64,000 bases of DNA from assembly GCF_000708265.2 (NCBI RefSeq), contig NZ_JCKI01000002.1:791808-855807 (forward strand), given 5' to 3'. This DNA is from Pedobacter sp. R20-19 (lineage in GTDB: Bacteria > Bacteroidota > Bacteroidia > Sphingobacteriales > Sphingobacteriaceae). The notes under the pieces were generated by a model. It was not told the origin of the DNA and searched no databases. It was given only the letters and a program-made list of their open reading frames with translations. A program made the translations under genes and the position numbers. Below, piece after piece: positions 53,033-61,594 of this stretch (positions within the stretch are counted from its first letter, which is position 1; each line of letters starts with the position of its first letter).

Positions 53033-53454
53033 ATGGCTACAATTAATCCCTATTTAAACTTTAACGGCAATACCCTAAAAGCGTTTAATTTTTAGAAATC
53101 CGTTTTCGGAGGTGAATTTTTGGCTGTTCAGCGATTTAAAGATGCGCCGGGCTGTGAAGGAATAAAACCAAGTGATCAGGAAAACATCATGCACATTGCC
53201 CTAAACTTGGTGGCAATATCTTAATGGGAACAGATGTGATGCCACCCATGTCTCCGGCTACCTATGGTACAGGTATTTCGATTTCGATAGATGCTGAGCG
53301 TGAAGATGAAGCCAGTCAGATTTTTCAAAACTTATCTGCTGGAGTAGTGATTACCCTGCCTTTAGAAAAAATGTTATGGGGTACGCTTTTCAGCATGTTA
53401 ACCGATCAATATGGTATTCAATGGATGGTTAATGATGATGAACAGAAAAAATAA
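53033..53454 (+). pseudogene. VOC/PhnB-like glyoxalase pseudogene
   Basis: ATG at 53033 begins ATINPYLNFNGNTLKAFNF, then an in-frame TAG at 53093-53095, then KSVFGGEFLAVQRFKDAPGC and NIMHIAL. A one-base shift near 53205 moves the frame to GGNILMGTDVMPPMSPATYG and on to WMVNDDEQKK. The composite of about 140 residues is a PhnB-like VOC protein (FYKSVFGGEF motif expected; here the codon before K is the stop). Two independent lesions make it a decayed gene. The intact downstream frame from 53224 is only its last half. Confidence 0.8.
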
Positions 53455-53525
53455 AGGCAGATCATAAAATTCTCCGTGAATTTTTATAATTTAAGGTTTT
53501 ATAAAACAATAAAAATCAGTTCATT

Positions 53526-53906
53526 ATGAAAATTGCAACCATTGTTATTCGTTTATTATTAGCGGCTATGTATCTCTTTGCATCGGTTCCTTACTTCTTA
53601 AAAATTATGCCTGGAGAAATGCCAGCCATGACTGCCGCTCAAACGACCTTTATGACCGGAGTTACAGCATCAGTTTATCTCATGCCATTAATTAAAGGTA
53701 CGGAGCTTATTTCAGGAATTTTGCTGCTCATCGGGCGGACTGCACCATTAGGTGCTTTGCTCATTTTTCCGGTTACCTTAAACATTTTTCTCTATCATGC
53801 TTTCTTAGGTCCTAAAGAATTGCCCATGGTAGCGGTTATGCTTATTTTTAATGTGTTTCTTTTCTATGCCTATAGGCAAAAATATCTGCCTATTATATCT
53901 AAATAA
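53526..53906 (+). CDS. DoxX-like small membrane protein
   Basis: 126 residues with four membrane helices. The first (ATIVIRLLLAAMYLFASVPYFL) and the block LIKGTELISGILLLIGRTAPLGALL match DoxX/DoxD-like proteins, whose activity is poorly defined. The phrase HAFLGPKELPMVAVMLIFNVFLFYAY is common in Bacteroidota members. It follows the VOC pseudogene by 71 nt, and VOC and DoxX genes are often neighbours in this phylum. Confidence 0.78.
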   Translation: MKIATIVIRLLLAAMYLFASVPYFLKIMPGEMPAMTAAQTTFMTGVTASVYLMPLIKGTELISGILLLIGRTAPLGALLIFPVTLNIFLYHAFLGPKELPMVAVMLIFNVFLFYAYRQKYLPIISK

Positions 53907-53942
53907 ATTTAAGGTGCATACACTATTTCTTTTTATTTATTA

Positions 53943-53973
53943 TTTGGATACAAAAGTCAATTCACTATCTTTA
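53943..53973 (+). promoter_or_regulatory. Promoter of the DUF2147 gene
   Basis: TTTG (53943-53946) and TATCTTTA (53966-53973) are 19 nt apart, fitting the Bacteroidota TTTG-N19-TAnnTTTG pattern except for the last base. The ATG follows 23 nt later. Confidence 0.55.
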
Positions 53974-53996
53974 AAAACTAACTATAAATAAAAAAT

Positions 53997-54428
53997 ATGA
54001 GAAAGTTTCCCTTATTAATGCTGCTATTTGTAGCCATGTCGTTTTCAGTGTTTGCACAGAATAAAGATGCAATCGTTGGTAAATGGCTTAATCCATCCGG
54101 AGAAGGACAAATCGAGATCTATAAAAAAGGCGATAAATATTTCGGCAAATTAGCCTGGATTAAAGAACCTAATATTAATGGAAAACCAAAACTGGATGTT
54201 AAAAATCCAAATGCTACCATGCAGAAAAGACCTTTATTAAATCTGGAATTGTTAAAGGATTTTGTTTATGATGATGGCAAATGGACAGATGGAACTATTT
54301 ATGATCCTAAAAGTGGTAAAACCTATAGCTGTAACATGACCATGAAAGGTAATGATGTATTAAATGTAAGGGGCTATGTTGGAATATCCCTTTTAGGTAG
54401 ATCTGAAACTTTTAAGCGGGTTAAATAG
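53997..54428 (+). CDS. DUF2147 family secreted protein
   Basis: 143 residues with a signal peptide (RKFPLLMLLFVAMSFSVFAQ). The mature part has the DUF2147 wording: IVGKWLNPSGEGQIEIYKKG, FGKLAWIKEPN, DGTIYDPKSGKTYSCNMTMK and VRGYVGISLLGRSETFKRV. It forms a lipocalin-like beta-barrel in the periplasm. The physiological role is unknown. Only 5 nt separate it from the next gene, so they are co-transcribed. Confidence 0.88.
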   Translation: MRKFPLLMLLFVAMSFSVFAQNKDAIVGKWLNPSGEGQIEIYKKGDKYFGKLAWIKEPNINGKPKLDVKNPNATMQKRPLLNLELLKDFVYDDGKWTDGTIYDPKSGKTYSCNMTMKGNDVLNVRGYVGISLLGRSETFKRVK

Positions 54429-54433
54429 ATAAA

Positions 54434-55453
54434 ATGAAAAGATTAATATGGTGCCTTTTAATGGCACCTTTTTTTTGCACTGCGCAGTCGTTCAGTTTGA
54501 AGCCTTTAAATGAAAATACCAAAACCAGTTTACGGGGTTTAAGTGTAGTTTCTGATCAGGTGATATGGGTCAGTGGGAGCAATGGTTCTGTAGGAAAAAC
54601 AGAAGACGGTGGCCTAACCTGGCAGTGGATTAAGCCAAAAGGATATGAAAAGCTTGATTTTAGAGATATAGAAGGCTTCGACAGTGAGCATGCCATTATT
54701 GTAAATGCCGGATCTCCCGCTTACGTGCTTAAAACGGATGATGGTGGTGCCACCTGGACTGAGCATTATAAAAATATCGATTCAGCCATTTTTCTAGATG
54801 GATTAGGTTTCTGGGACAAAGATAAAGGAATCATTTTTGGAGATCCGATTCGGGGCAAAATGCAGTTATTAAAAACAACAGATGCTGGTAAAACCTGGAA
54901 AGATATATCCTCATATTTGAAGCAATCTCTAGCGGAGGGCGAGGCTGGATTTGCGGCAAGTGGAACCACCATTAAAACTTTACCAAATGGTAAAGTGTGG
55001 ATTGCCAGCGGTGGAACAGTATCTAATATTTATTTTTCTAATGATTACGGGGAAAACTGGCACATTTTCAAATGCCCCATTTGGCAGGGGGAAAGCACAA
55101 CCGGACCTTTTTCAATCGATTTTTACGATGCCAAAAATGGAATTGTAGTCGGAGGAAACTATGTAAAAGATAAAGCCAATGATAACAATGTATTACTCAC
55201 CAATGATGGTGGCAAAACCTGGGAAAAGCCAGTAACACCAGTTGCAGGCTTCCGATCGGCTGTAACCTACCTAACTAAGCAGATATTATTGGCTACAGGT
55301 ACTTCCGGGACAGATATCTCTACTGACAGTGGTCAAAACTGGAAGCATATTTCTGATCAAAGCTTTAATGCTGTACAAAAAGCTGTGAAAGGAAAACGCA
55401 TTATCCTGACCGGAGAAAAAGGAAGTATTTTCGAATTGATCACTGGGAAATAA
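54434..55453 (+). CDS. Secreted Ycf48/BNR-type beta-propeller protein
   Basis: 339 residues with a signal peptide (KRLIWCLLMAPFFCTAQ). Repeats with Asp-box-like DGGxTW units are present (GKTEDGGLTWQWI, LKTDDGGATWTEH, TTDAGKTWKDI, LTNDGGKTWEK, STDSGQNWKH), as in photosystem II stability factor Ycf48-like and sialidase-type propellers. No catalytic residues typical of sialidases are evident. Annotated relatives are called oxidoreductase without evidence. Located in the periplasm or outside the cell; function unknown. Confidence 0.82.
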   Translation: MKRLIWCLLMAPFFCTAQSFSLKPLNENTKTSLRGLSVVSDQVIWVSGSNGSVGKTEDGGLTWQWIKPKGYEKLDFRDIEGFDSEHAIIVNAGSPAYVLKTDDGGATWTEHYKNIDSAIFLDGLGFWDKDKGIIFGDPIRGKMQLLKTTDAGKTWKDISSYLKQSLAEGEAGFAASGTTIKTLPNGKVWIASGGTVSNIYFSNDYGENWHIFKCPIWQGESTTGPFSIDFYDAKNGIVVGGNYVKDKANDNNVLLTNDGGKTWEKPVTPVAGFRSAVTYLTKQILLATGTSGTDISTDSGQNWKHISDQSFNAVQKAVKGKRIILTGEKGSIFELITGK

Positions 55454-55585
55454 ATTTATCCAAAAGCGTAACAGTTATTGCTAAGTCCTATCTAAATGGT
55501 CATGAATTTAATTAATGAAATATACTGAAATCAGAATATTTTGTTTTCTTTGTTAACTAAATACTTAATTATATACTAGCGTTCT

Positions 55586-56401
55586 ATGGATTTTTTGCAC
55601 ACTGTTTTAGGTGATGACATTCAGGCTTCTTTGCTTATTATTTTAAACTTAATTGTAATTGAAAGCCTTTTATCTGTTGATAATGCCGCTGTTTTGGCTA
55701 CAATGGTGATGGATCTTCCGAAAGACCAACGTGATAAAGCCTTAAAATACGGTATTATTGGCGCTTATGTTTTTCGTGGTATTTGTTTATTTCTTGCAGC
55801 CTGGTTGGTAAAGATATGGTGGCTAAAACCACTCGGTGGGCTCTATTTAATTTACCTTGCTTTTGATTATTTCTGGAAAAAGAATGCCAAAAAGAACGAA
55901 GAGGAAGAAGAAGTAGATAAAAGCAAAAGCTGGATTTATAAATCTACAGTGGGTTTGGTTGGTACTTTTTGGGCCACAGTGGCACTTGTAGAAGTAATGG
56001 ATCTTGCTTTCTCTATTGATAACGTTTTCGCAGCAGTAGCTTTCACTGATAATATTTACCTGATTTATATTGGCGTATTTGTAGGTATTTTAGCTATGCG
56101 TTTCGTAGCGCAGGCTTTTGTAAAACTGATGGAAAAATTTACCTTTTTAGAAACAGTAGCTTTTATCGTTATCGGTGTTCTGGGTATCAAGTTAACCTCT
56201 TCACTATTTACACATTTCAATCCACAATCACCCATTTCTCATACCATAGAAGGCGAGAAAACAGATTTGTTTGTTTCCATCTTTACCGTAGCAATTTTTA
56301 TTATACCTGTAATAACCTCACTCTTGTTTAACTTTCCTAAAAAAACAAAGAATGACCTGGAAGTTGTAGATAAAGCAGAGGATGTTTTAGAGCAATCATA
56401 A
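55586..56401 (+). CDS. terC: TerC family integral membrane protein
   Basis: 271 residues with about eight membrane segments. The two TerC signature blocks are NLIVIESLLSVDNAAVLATM and VALVEVMDLAFSIDNVFAAV, whose acidic residues are thought to bind metal. TerC proteins export Mn2+ or organise the Ter membrane complex under chemical stress. A charged loop (KKNEEEEEVDKSK) lies in the middle. It heads the ter gene group, with 111 nt before the HAD gene, so it may be a separate transcript or the first gene. Confidence 0.9.
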   Translation: MDFLHTVLGDDIQASLLIILNLIVIESLLSVDNAAVLATMVMDLPKDQRDKALKYGIIGAYVFRGICLFLAAWLVKIWWLKPLGGLYLIYLAFDYFWKKNAKKNEEEEEVDKSKSWIYKSTVGLVGTFWATVALVEVMDLAFSIDNVFAAVAFTDNIYLIYIGVFVGILAMRFVAQAFVKLMEKFTFLETVAFIVIGVLGIKLTSSLFTHFNPQSPISHTIEGEKTDLFVSIFTVAIFIIPVITSLLFNFPKKTKNDLEVVDKAEDVLEQS

Positions 56402-56512
56402 AATATTTGTGCTTAAATGTCTATTAAATTCTTACATATGATAATCTTAAAAGCTACGTTAAATGAGTAATATTAAGGCTTATAATTTATAGCTAAAGAA
56501 AATATACAGGGA

Positions 56513-57208
56513 ATGAGCACTTATAAACATTACTCTTTTGATCTCTGGTTAACCTTAATTAAATCAAACCCTGCCTTTAAGGTAGAAAGAACACGCTATT
56601 TTTATGAGAATTTTAATTCTAAAAATAAGAGTATTCAAGAGGTTGGTGTCATTTTTAGGCAGGTAGATTTAATGGTTAATGCCATGAACGAAAAGACGGG
56701 TAAAAATGTCGATGCTGATGAAATGTACCTGATGGTCATCAGCCTGATCAATGATTATGACTTTAACTTTCATGATCTCGATCTCGAAGATTTATACCAG
56801 AAAATGGAAGTGTTGCTGCTTAACCACATGCCTTTAATTTATTGCAGCAATTGCCTCAATGTACTGTCTGCAATAAAAAGTAGTGGTGAAACTTCCACCA
56901 ATATTTTAAGCAATACTGGTTTTATAAAAGGGTATACCCTCAGAAAAGTGATCAACCATTTGGGAATTGATGAATTTATAGATTTTCAATTGTATTCTGA
57001 TGAAGTAAGAATGTCTAAACCCAACAGTGGCTTTTTTCAACTGATGATCAACACCATTGATCGGCAACAACATCAGCAATTATCTTTAAATGAAATTATT
57101 CATGTTGGTGATAACCCAATTGCAGATATTCGTGGCGCACAAATGATGGGCATTAGCAGTATGCTGATCCACTCTAATAATTTATCTATCTCTAATCTAC
57201 TCTCATGA
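56513..57208 (+). CDS. HAD-superfamily hydrolase of the ter operon
   Basis: 231 residues. Motif I is SFDLWLTL with the nucleophile Asp; the usual second Asp at +2 is Trp, as in dehalogenase-type or modified HADs. A Ser/Thr motif II (NILSNTG), the Lys in SKPNSGFF and the acidic motif IV VGDNPIADIRGAQMMG are present. HAD genes accompany the PRTase and TerD genes in many Ter loci and are thought to belong to a nucleotide-like metabolite module. The stop overlaps the next ATG by 4 nt. Confidence 0.85.
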   Translation: MSTYKHYSFDLWLTLIKSNPAFKVERTRYFYENFNSKNKSIQEVGVIFRQVDLMVNAMNEKTGKNVDADEMYLMVISLINDYDFNFHDLDLEDLYQKMEVLLLNHMPLIYCSNCLNVLSAIKSSGETSTNILSNTGFIKGYTLRKVINHLGIDEFIDFQLYSDEVRMSKPNSGFFQLMINTIDRQQHQQLSLNEIIHVGDNPIADIRGAQMMGISSMLIHSNNLSISNLLS

Positions 57209-58041
57209 TTCCATATACCTATTCACTCCATAAAATTGATAATACAGCCGATTTTGGCTTTGATCCGAATGATTACAGTCGTTTTAAATTTGGTGATGAT
57301 TTAGTTGCCCGTTCTTTTGGCAAGGCACTGGCAGATGGCTTTATTAAATACTATTTGGTAGAAAATCGGATTGCCGATCAGATAGTCGTTATTTCAAGTC
57401 CATATAGTTTTATCCCAACGGCAACTTTTGCCATGAAAAATTATTTTGTTTCGCAGTTGAACCGCTGGCTGGTTGAAAACGGAGGGCTTACCGTACAGGA
57501 AGCTAAAGTACACCGCACCATTACCTACAAAGAAGATTATGGTGAGTTGAGTGCAGAAGAACGGATGAATTTAATAGGAAATGATTCCTTTCATATCGAT
57601 AAAGACTTTTTAGAGGGGAAAACCTTATTGTTTTTAGATGATATCAAAATTACTGGAAGTCATGAACGAATGATTATCAAAATGGCAAAAGCATATGGCT
57701 TAAACAATGAAATTCATATGCTTTATTTCGCTGAACTGATTAATCATCAGATCCATCCAAACATAGAGAATGTTTTAAATTACCATCAGGTTAAATCCAT
57801 CTTCGATCTGGAAAAAATTATCAATAACGGTTATTTTTGTTTCAATACCAGAATTGTTAAATATATTCTGAATACGGAACACAATAGCTTTTCGATATTT
57901 TTAGAACGGATGGATCATGATTTTATTCATCAGCTTTATGATTTAGCATTAGGCAACAGCTACCATTTAATGGAGGCTTATACAGATAATTTACAACTTA
58001 TTAAAAGTTACATCAAAGACAATACTTATAAATTAATATAA
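57205..58041 (+). CDS. Phosphoribosyltransferase of the ter operon
   Basis: 278 residues. The PRPP-binding signature is LLFLDDIKITGSHE near residue 147 (general form VDDxxxTG), preceded by a purine/pyrimidine PRTase-like core (IVVISSPYSFIPTATFAMKN). It belongs to the Ter-linked PRTase group, which is often fused to or paired with the HAD protein and ATP-grasp enzymes. It has an ATGA overlap with the HAD gene and a 1-nt gap to the first TerD gene, so a single operon. The product is unknown. Confidence 0.8.
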   Translation: MIPYTYSLHKIDNTADFGFDPNDYSRFKFGDDLVARSFGKALADGFIKYYLVENRIADQIVVISSPYSFIPTATFAMKNYFVSQLNRWLVENGGLTVQEAKVHRTITYKEDYGELSAEERMNLIGNDSFHIDKDFLEGKTLLFLDDIKITGSHERMIIKMAKAYGLNNEIHMLYFAELINHQIHPNIENVLNYHQVKSIFDLEKIINNGYFCFNTRIVKYILNTEHNSFSIFLERMDHDFIHQLYDLALGNSYHLMEAYTDNLQLIKSYIKDNTYKLI

Positions 58042-58042
58042 C

Positions 58043-58597
58043 ATGGCTATCAACTTGCAAAAGGGGCAAAGAGAAAATATCGATGCACCAAAATTTACAA
58101 TAGGTTTAGGTTGGGATACCAACAATTCATCTACAGGCTCTGCCTTCGATTTAGATGCTTCAATTTTTATTTTAAGCGATCAGAAGAAATTAATCTCTGA
58201 CGAGAATTTTGTTTTTTATAATAATCTCGTTTCACCAGATGGCGCAGTAGAACATACAGGCGATAATTTAACCGGAGATGGCGATGGTGATGATGAGCAG
58301 ATTAAAGTTGACTTAACCAAAATAGACCCAAGGGTTAGCGAAGTTTGTGTGGTAGTAACCATCCATGATGCTGAAAACAGGAGACAAAACTTTGGTCAGG
58401 TGAGAAACTCATTTGTACGTATTTTTGATGCGGTTACCAATGAAGTCATTTTAAAATATGAACTGGAAGAAGATTTCTCTATTGAAACGGCTGTAGAATT
58501 CGGAAGAATTTACAAACGTGAAGGCAAGTGGAAATTTGAAGCCGTAGGAATGGGTATGAAAGGCGGTTTACAGGATTATTTAAACAAATATCAATAA
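58043..58597 (+). CDS. terD: TerD family protein (copy 1)
   Basis: 184 residues, a single TerD domain. GLGWDTNNSSTGSAFDLDAS and GDNLTGDGDGDDEQIKVDL hold the acidic calcium-binding residues, and VCVVVTIHDAENRRQNFGQV and the ending EGKWKFEAVGMGMKGGLQDY are family marks. It probably binds Ca2+ and forms a cytoplasmic complex under the membrane with TerC. The second copy follows after 4 nt. Confidence 0.93.
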   Translation: MAINLQKGQRENIDAPKFTIGLGWDTNNSSTGSAFDLDASIFILSDQKKLISDENFVFYNNLVSPDGAVEHTGDNLTGDGDGDDEQIKVDLTKIDPRVSEVCVVVTIHDAENRRQNFGQVRNSFVRIFDAVTNEVILKYELEEDFSIETAVEFGRIYKREGKWKFEAVGMGMKGGLQDYLNKYQ

Positions 58598-58601
58598 AAT
58601 T

Positions 58602-59216
58602 ATGGCAATCAATCTTCAAAAAGGACAACGCATTAGCCTCGAAAAAAGCAACGGAAGTAAATTACAAAATGTTTGTGTAGGCATTAACTGGGGTGCAATT
58701 GAAAAGAAAGGTCTATTTGGTTTCGGATCATCAAAGGAAGCGGTGGATTTAGATGCCAGCTGCGCCCTGTATAATGAAAACAAGCAACTGTTGGAAGTGG
58801 TCTATTTTGGTAACCTAAAATCAAAAAATGGATCTGTAAAGCACAGTGGTGATGATTTAACTGGTGATATGGGCGGAGATGATGGACTGGATAATGAAAT
58901 TATCACACTGGATTTTTCTCAGTTAGATGCCAATGTTGCTTATGTGGCATTTGTATTAAATAGCTTTAGAGGTCATGATTTCGGAACCATTCCTTTTGCT
59001 TCCATCCGGATTTACGAAGGAACAACCAAGCAGGTAACTGAAGTTTTTGCGAAATACGATATTGCCAACGGCTCAAACTTTGCTGGCCATGTATCCATGG
59101 TAATGGGTGTTTTCTACAAGAAAAATAACGAATGGAAATTCAATGCCATTGGCGAACCAACAAAAGACAAAAAACTGGAAGATACGGTGAAAACGGTGAC
59201 TCAAAATTATTTATAA
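58602..59216 (+). CDS. TerD family protein (copy 2)
   Basis: 204 residues. The start (AINLQKGQRISLEKSNGSKL) repeats that of copy 1. Calcium-binding acidic blocks are VDLDASCALYNENKQ and GDDLTGDMGGDDGLDNEIIT. It is longer, with an extra KGLFGFGSSKEA loop, resembling TerZ/TerX-type members rather than TerD proper. The pair is likely a gene duplication with divergence. Confidence 0.92.
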   Translation: MAINLQKGQRISLEKSNGSKLQNVCVGINWGAIEKKGLFGFGSSKEAVDLDASCALYNENKQLLEVVYFGNLKSKNGSVKHSGDDLTGDMGGDDGLDNEIITLDFSQLDANVAYVAFVLNSFRGHDFGTIPFASIRIYEGTTKQVTEVFAKYDIANGSNFAGHVSMVMGVFYKKNNEWKFNAIGEPTKDKKLEDTVKTVTQNYL

Positions 59217-59240
59217 GCCTGGCTTAACAAATATAAAACT

Positions 59241-60338
59241 ATGGAAACCAACCCTAACGTTACTCAGGATTTAACACCAGTAAAACTGGATAAAGATGGA
59301 AATGTAGATCTGGAGAGAATAACACCTCAGGAAACAGAAAAATATGCAGCACTTGGCAAGTCGCTGGAGCCATCCGATGTCAATTCTATTTTAAATTATG
59401 GAAGTGATGCCCAAAACTCTATGGAGAAATACAGTAATGATTTTTTATCATCTGTAAGAACCTATAATAGTGGAGAAGTTGGGGGCTTAATTAACGAACT
59501 GCTTACCGAACTGAATTATATCGATGTTTCTGAACTAGAGCAAAGTGGCTTTAAAAGTTTTATTTCGAAGATTCCTTTCTTAAAATCATTGGTGGTAGAT
59601 GTTAAAAAACTATTTCAAAAGTATGATGTGGTGGTGAATAACATCGATAAGATCACCAACAAAATCAAGGCGGGCCGATTAAACTCTATTAAGGATAACA
59701 GTTCCCTCCAAACCATGTTTGATAGCAATGTGGGTTATATCCACCAAATGGAAGAACTGATTATTGCCGGACAGTTAAAGTACAATGAGTTATCTTTAAA
59801 ACTCGCTGAAATGGAAGGCAGGCCAGCAGATTACCAGGATTATGAAATTGCCGATTTAAGGGATTTTATCAGCCGTTTGGATAAGAGACTGGCCGACATG
59901 AAGATTGTGCGTTTCATCATGCTACAATCGCTGGCTCAAATTCGTGTGGTGCAGAACAACAATACTTCCATTGCAGAAAAAGCACAGTCTATTGTTTCTA
60001 CCACTATTCCGGTTTGGAAAAACCAGTTAACCCTCGCTGTGGCACTACAAAGGCAAAAAGCCAATGTAGAAATGCAGAAGAAAGTTTCTGATACCACCAA
60101 TACCATTCTACAGAAGAATGCAGAAATGCTGAAACAAAACAGTATCGATGTGGCTAAAGAGAATGAAAAAACTGTGGTATCTTTGGAAACCTTAAAAATA
60201 ACCACAGCATCCTTAATCAGTACCCTGAATGAGGTAAAACAAATTCATGAAGCGGGTGCACAAAGCAGAAGAGCGCTTGATGGAGAGTTGAAGACTTTAG
60301 AAGCAGAGCTGAAAAAGAACGTTACGAGGGTGAGTTAA
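59241..60338 (+). CDS. telA: TelA family toxic-anion resistance protein
   Basis: 365 residues, largely helical and coiled-coil-forming, with the TelA pattern (SDAQNSMEKYSNDFLSSVRTY, GFKSFISKIPFLKSLVVDVK, FIMLQSLAQIRVVQNNNTSI, IPVWKNQLTLAVALQRQKAN). No membrane segment. It is implicated in tellurite and other chemical resistance in the Ter system, probably as a scaffold. It lies 24 nt after the second TerD gene and 8 nt before the last gene. Confidence 0.92.
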   Translation: METNPNVTQDLTPVKLDKDGNVDLERITPQETEKYAALGKSLEPSDVNSILNYGSDAQNSMEKYSNDFLSSVRTYNSGEVGGLINELLTELNYIDVSELEQSGFKSFISKIPFLKSLVVDVKKLFQKYDVVVNNIDKITNKIKAGRLNSIKDNSSLQTMFDSNVGYIHQMEELIIAGQLKYNELSLKLAEMEGRPADYQDYEIADLRDFISRLDKRLADMKIVRFIMLQSLAQIRVVQNNNTSIAEKAQSIVSTTIPVWKNQLTLAVALQRQKANVEMQKKVSDTTNTILQKNAEMLKQNSIDVAKENEKTVVSLETLKITTASLISTLNEVKQIHEAGAQSRRALDGELKTLEAELKKNVTRVS

Positions 60339-60346
60339 ATTAAAGC

Positions 60347-61309
60347 ATGGATGATTACCGTTTAAATATTTTAAAAAAATCGAGCACCGAAATCAACCGT
60401 TTACAGTTGCTTTCGGTGTTTTTTGATGAAGAGATTATTTATAAAATTTATTTACGGAGCCAGGTTATTCACCAGTTATTTGCCAATAATGAAGAACTTG
60501 AAATTGATAAACTTGATCTTTTCCATGTTCAGTTTACGGAAAGTGTGATTGCACTGTTGCGAAAAATAAAAAAAAGCAATGAAAAAAATGTGAGTCTGAT
60601 TTATGATGAAATTGATCTTAATGAAGAACTCATCAGTAGAATTTCTGGTTCGGTGGTTAATCAGGAAAACTACCGTCTTGATCAGCAAAAGCAATCCTTA
60701 AAAATTAATCAGTCGTTAAGGCGATTATTCGCTGTTTTATCTGATCTCAGTACTGATTTTCCTTTTTCGAAAAACATAAATGTATTCAGCTCAAAATATG
60801 CCAATGATTTTTATTTTGATGTAACGCCTGATCAGTTTTCCCAATTGATTGATTTGAGTGCGAAGCAAGTGTACTCCAACATCAATGCCATTATTGAGAA
60901 AAAGTTGATGGGCTTATTGTGCAAGCATGATTTTCGTACGGCTTTTTCATTCGGTTTAAAATCTGGTGAATTGGTGATCGAAGTATATCGCTTTTTAGAT
61001 ACTGAAAGATATTTCTTATTTTTCCCTGGTAGAAACCTCTTTTTATTTTGTGATTTGGCTCTTCTAAACGGGATAGAGAAAGATAATAACTTATCAGAGA
61101 AGGAACGTATCATTCAGGAACTGGAATATAAAAATGATAAACTTAAAAGTAATGCGGCCGTATTGAAGGTAGCGATTCCGGCAGAGATCAATGCATTGCT
61201 GGAAGATAGTTACTTGAAAATTTCAGATATCAATTTCTTAAATCACCTCAACAATTTCGATGTGCAATCGAATATCTTAAAGGCCATGTTAAAAACGGAG
61301 TTGTTTTAG
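60347..61309 (+). CDS. Unrecognised last gene of the ter operon
   Basis: 320 residues, soluble and mostly helical: LNILKKSSTEINRLQLLSVF, then LEIDKLDLFHVQFTESVIAL and SGSVVNQENYRLDQQKQSLK. The C-terminal half has beta-like stretches (RYFLFFPGRNLFLFCDLALL). No family recognised. It starts 8 nt after telA, so it belongs to the same transcript and may be a partner of TelA or TerD. Repeat-rich DNA follows. Confidence 0.55.
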   Translation: MDDYRLNILKKSSTEINRLQLLSVFFDEEIIYKIYLRSQVIHQLFANNEELEIDKLDLFHVQFTESVIALLRKIKKSNEKNVSLIYDEIDLNEELISRISGSVVNQENYRLDQQKQSLKINQSLRRLFAVLSDLSTDFPFSKNINVFSSKYANDFYFDVTPDQFSQLIDLSAKQVYSNINAIIEKKLMGLLCKHDFRTAFSFGLKSGELVIEVYRFLDTERYFLFFPGRNLFLFCDLALLNGIEKDNNLSEKERIIQELEYKNDKLKSNAAVLKVAIPAEINALLEDSYLKISDINFLNHLNNFDVQSNILKAMLKTELF

Positions 61310-61594
61310 GTTTGGTTGAAGAGTCCTCTCGAAGATTCGTCCTCCTGAACTTGTTTCAGGATCTTTTTAGAAAGGTGCTGAACTAAATTTACTCCGTAGC
61401 TTTCCGCTGCGCTACAGGTCAGCATGACGAGTGGGTTGAGGTTTCCCCTCAAAAAGATCGTCATCCGATAGCTATCGGATGCGAAGCAAATTCTTCATTT
61501 GCTGAAGCAATCTCCCTCATAGATTTCGCAAAGTAGATTGCTTCGTACCTCGCAATGACGATACTACTTGAAGGACTCATCACTGGTTGGCTTA
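61310..61594. repeat. Repeat-rich intergenic region (REP-like, palindromic)
   Basis: This gene-free stretch is a mosaic of short repeats: CCTGAACTTGTTTCAGGATC (61345-61364), a perfect 18-bp palindrome ATCCGATAGCTATCGGAT (61463-61480), and GATTGCTTCGTACCTCGCAA followed by TGACGAT (61533-61560). The last shares its wording with 37964 and 35365. The same motifs appear in several spacers of the window and look like an interspersed repeat family. It probably also terminates the ter operon. Confidence 0.7.

Noticed and set aside
53224..53454. 76-codon frame as an independent gene
   Set aside because: It is the second half of the broken VOC gene starting at 53033; no independent start context.
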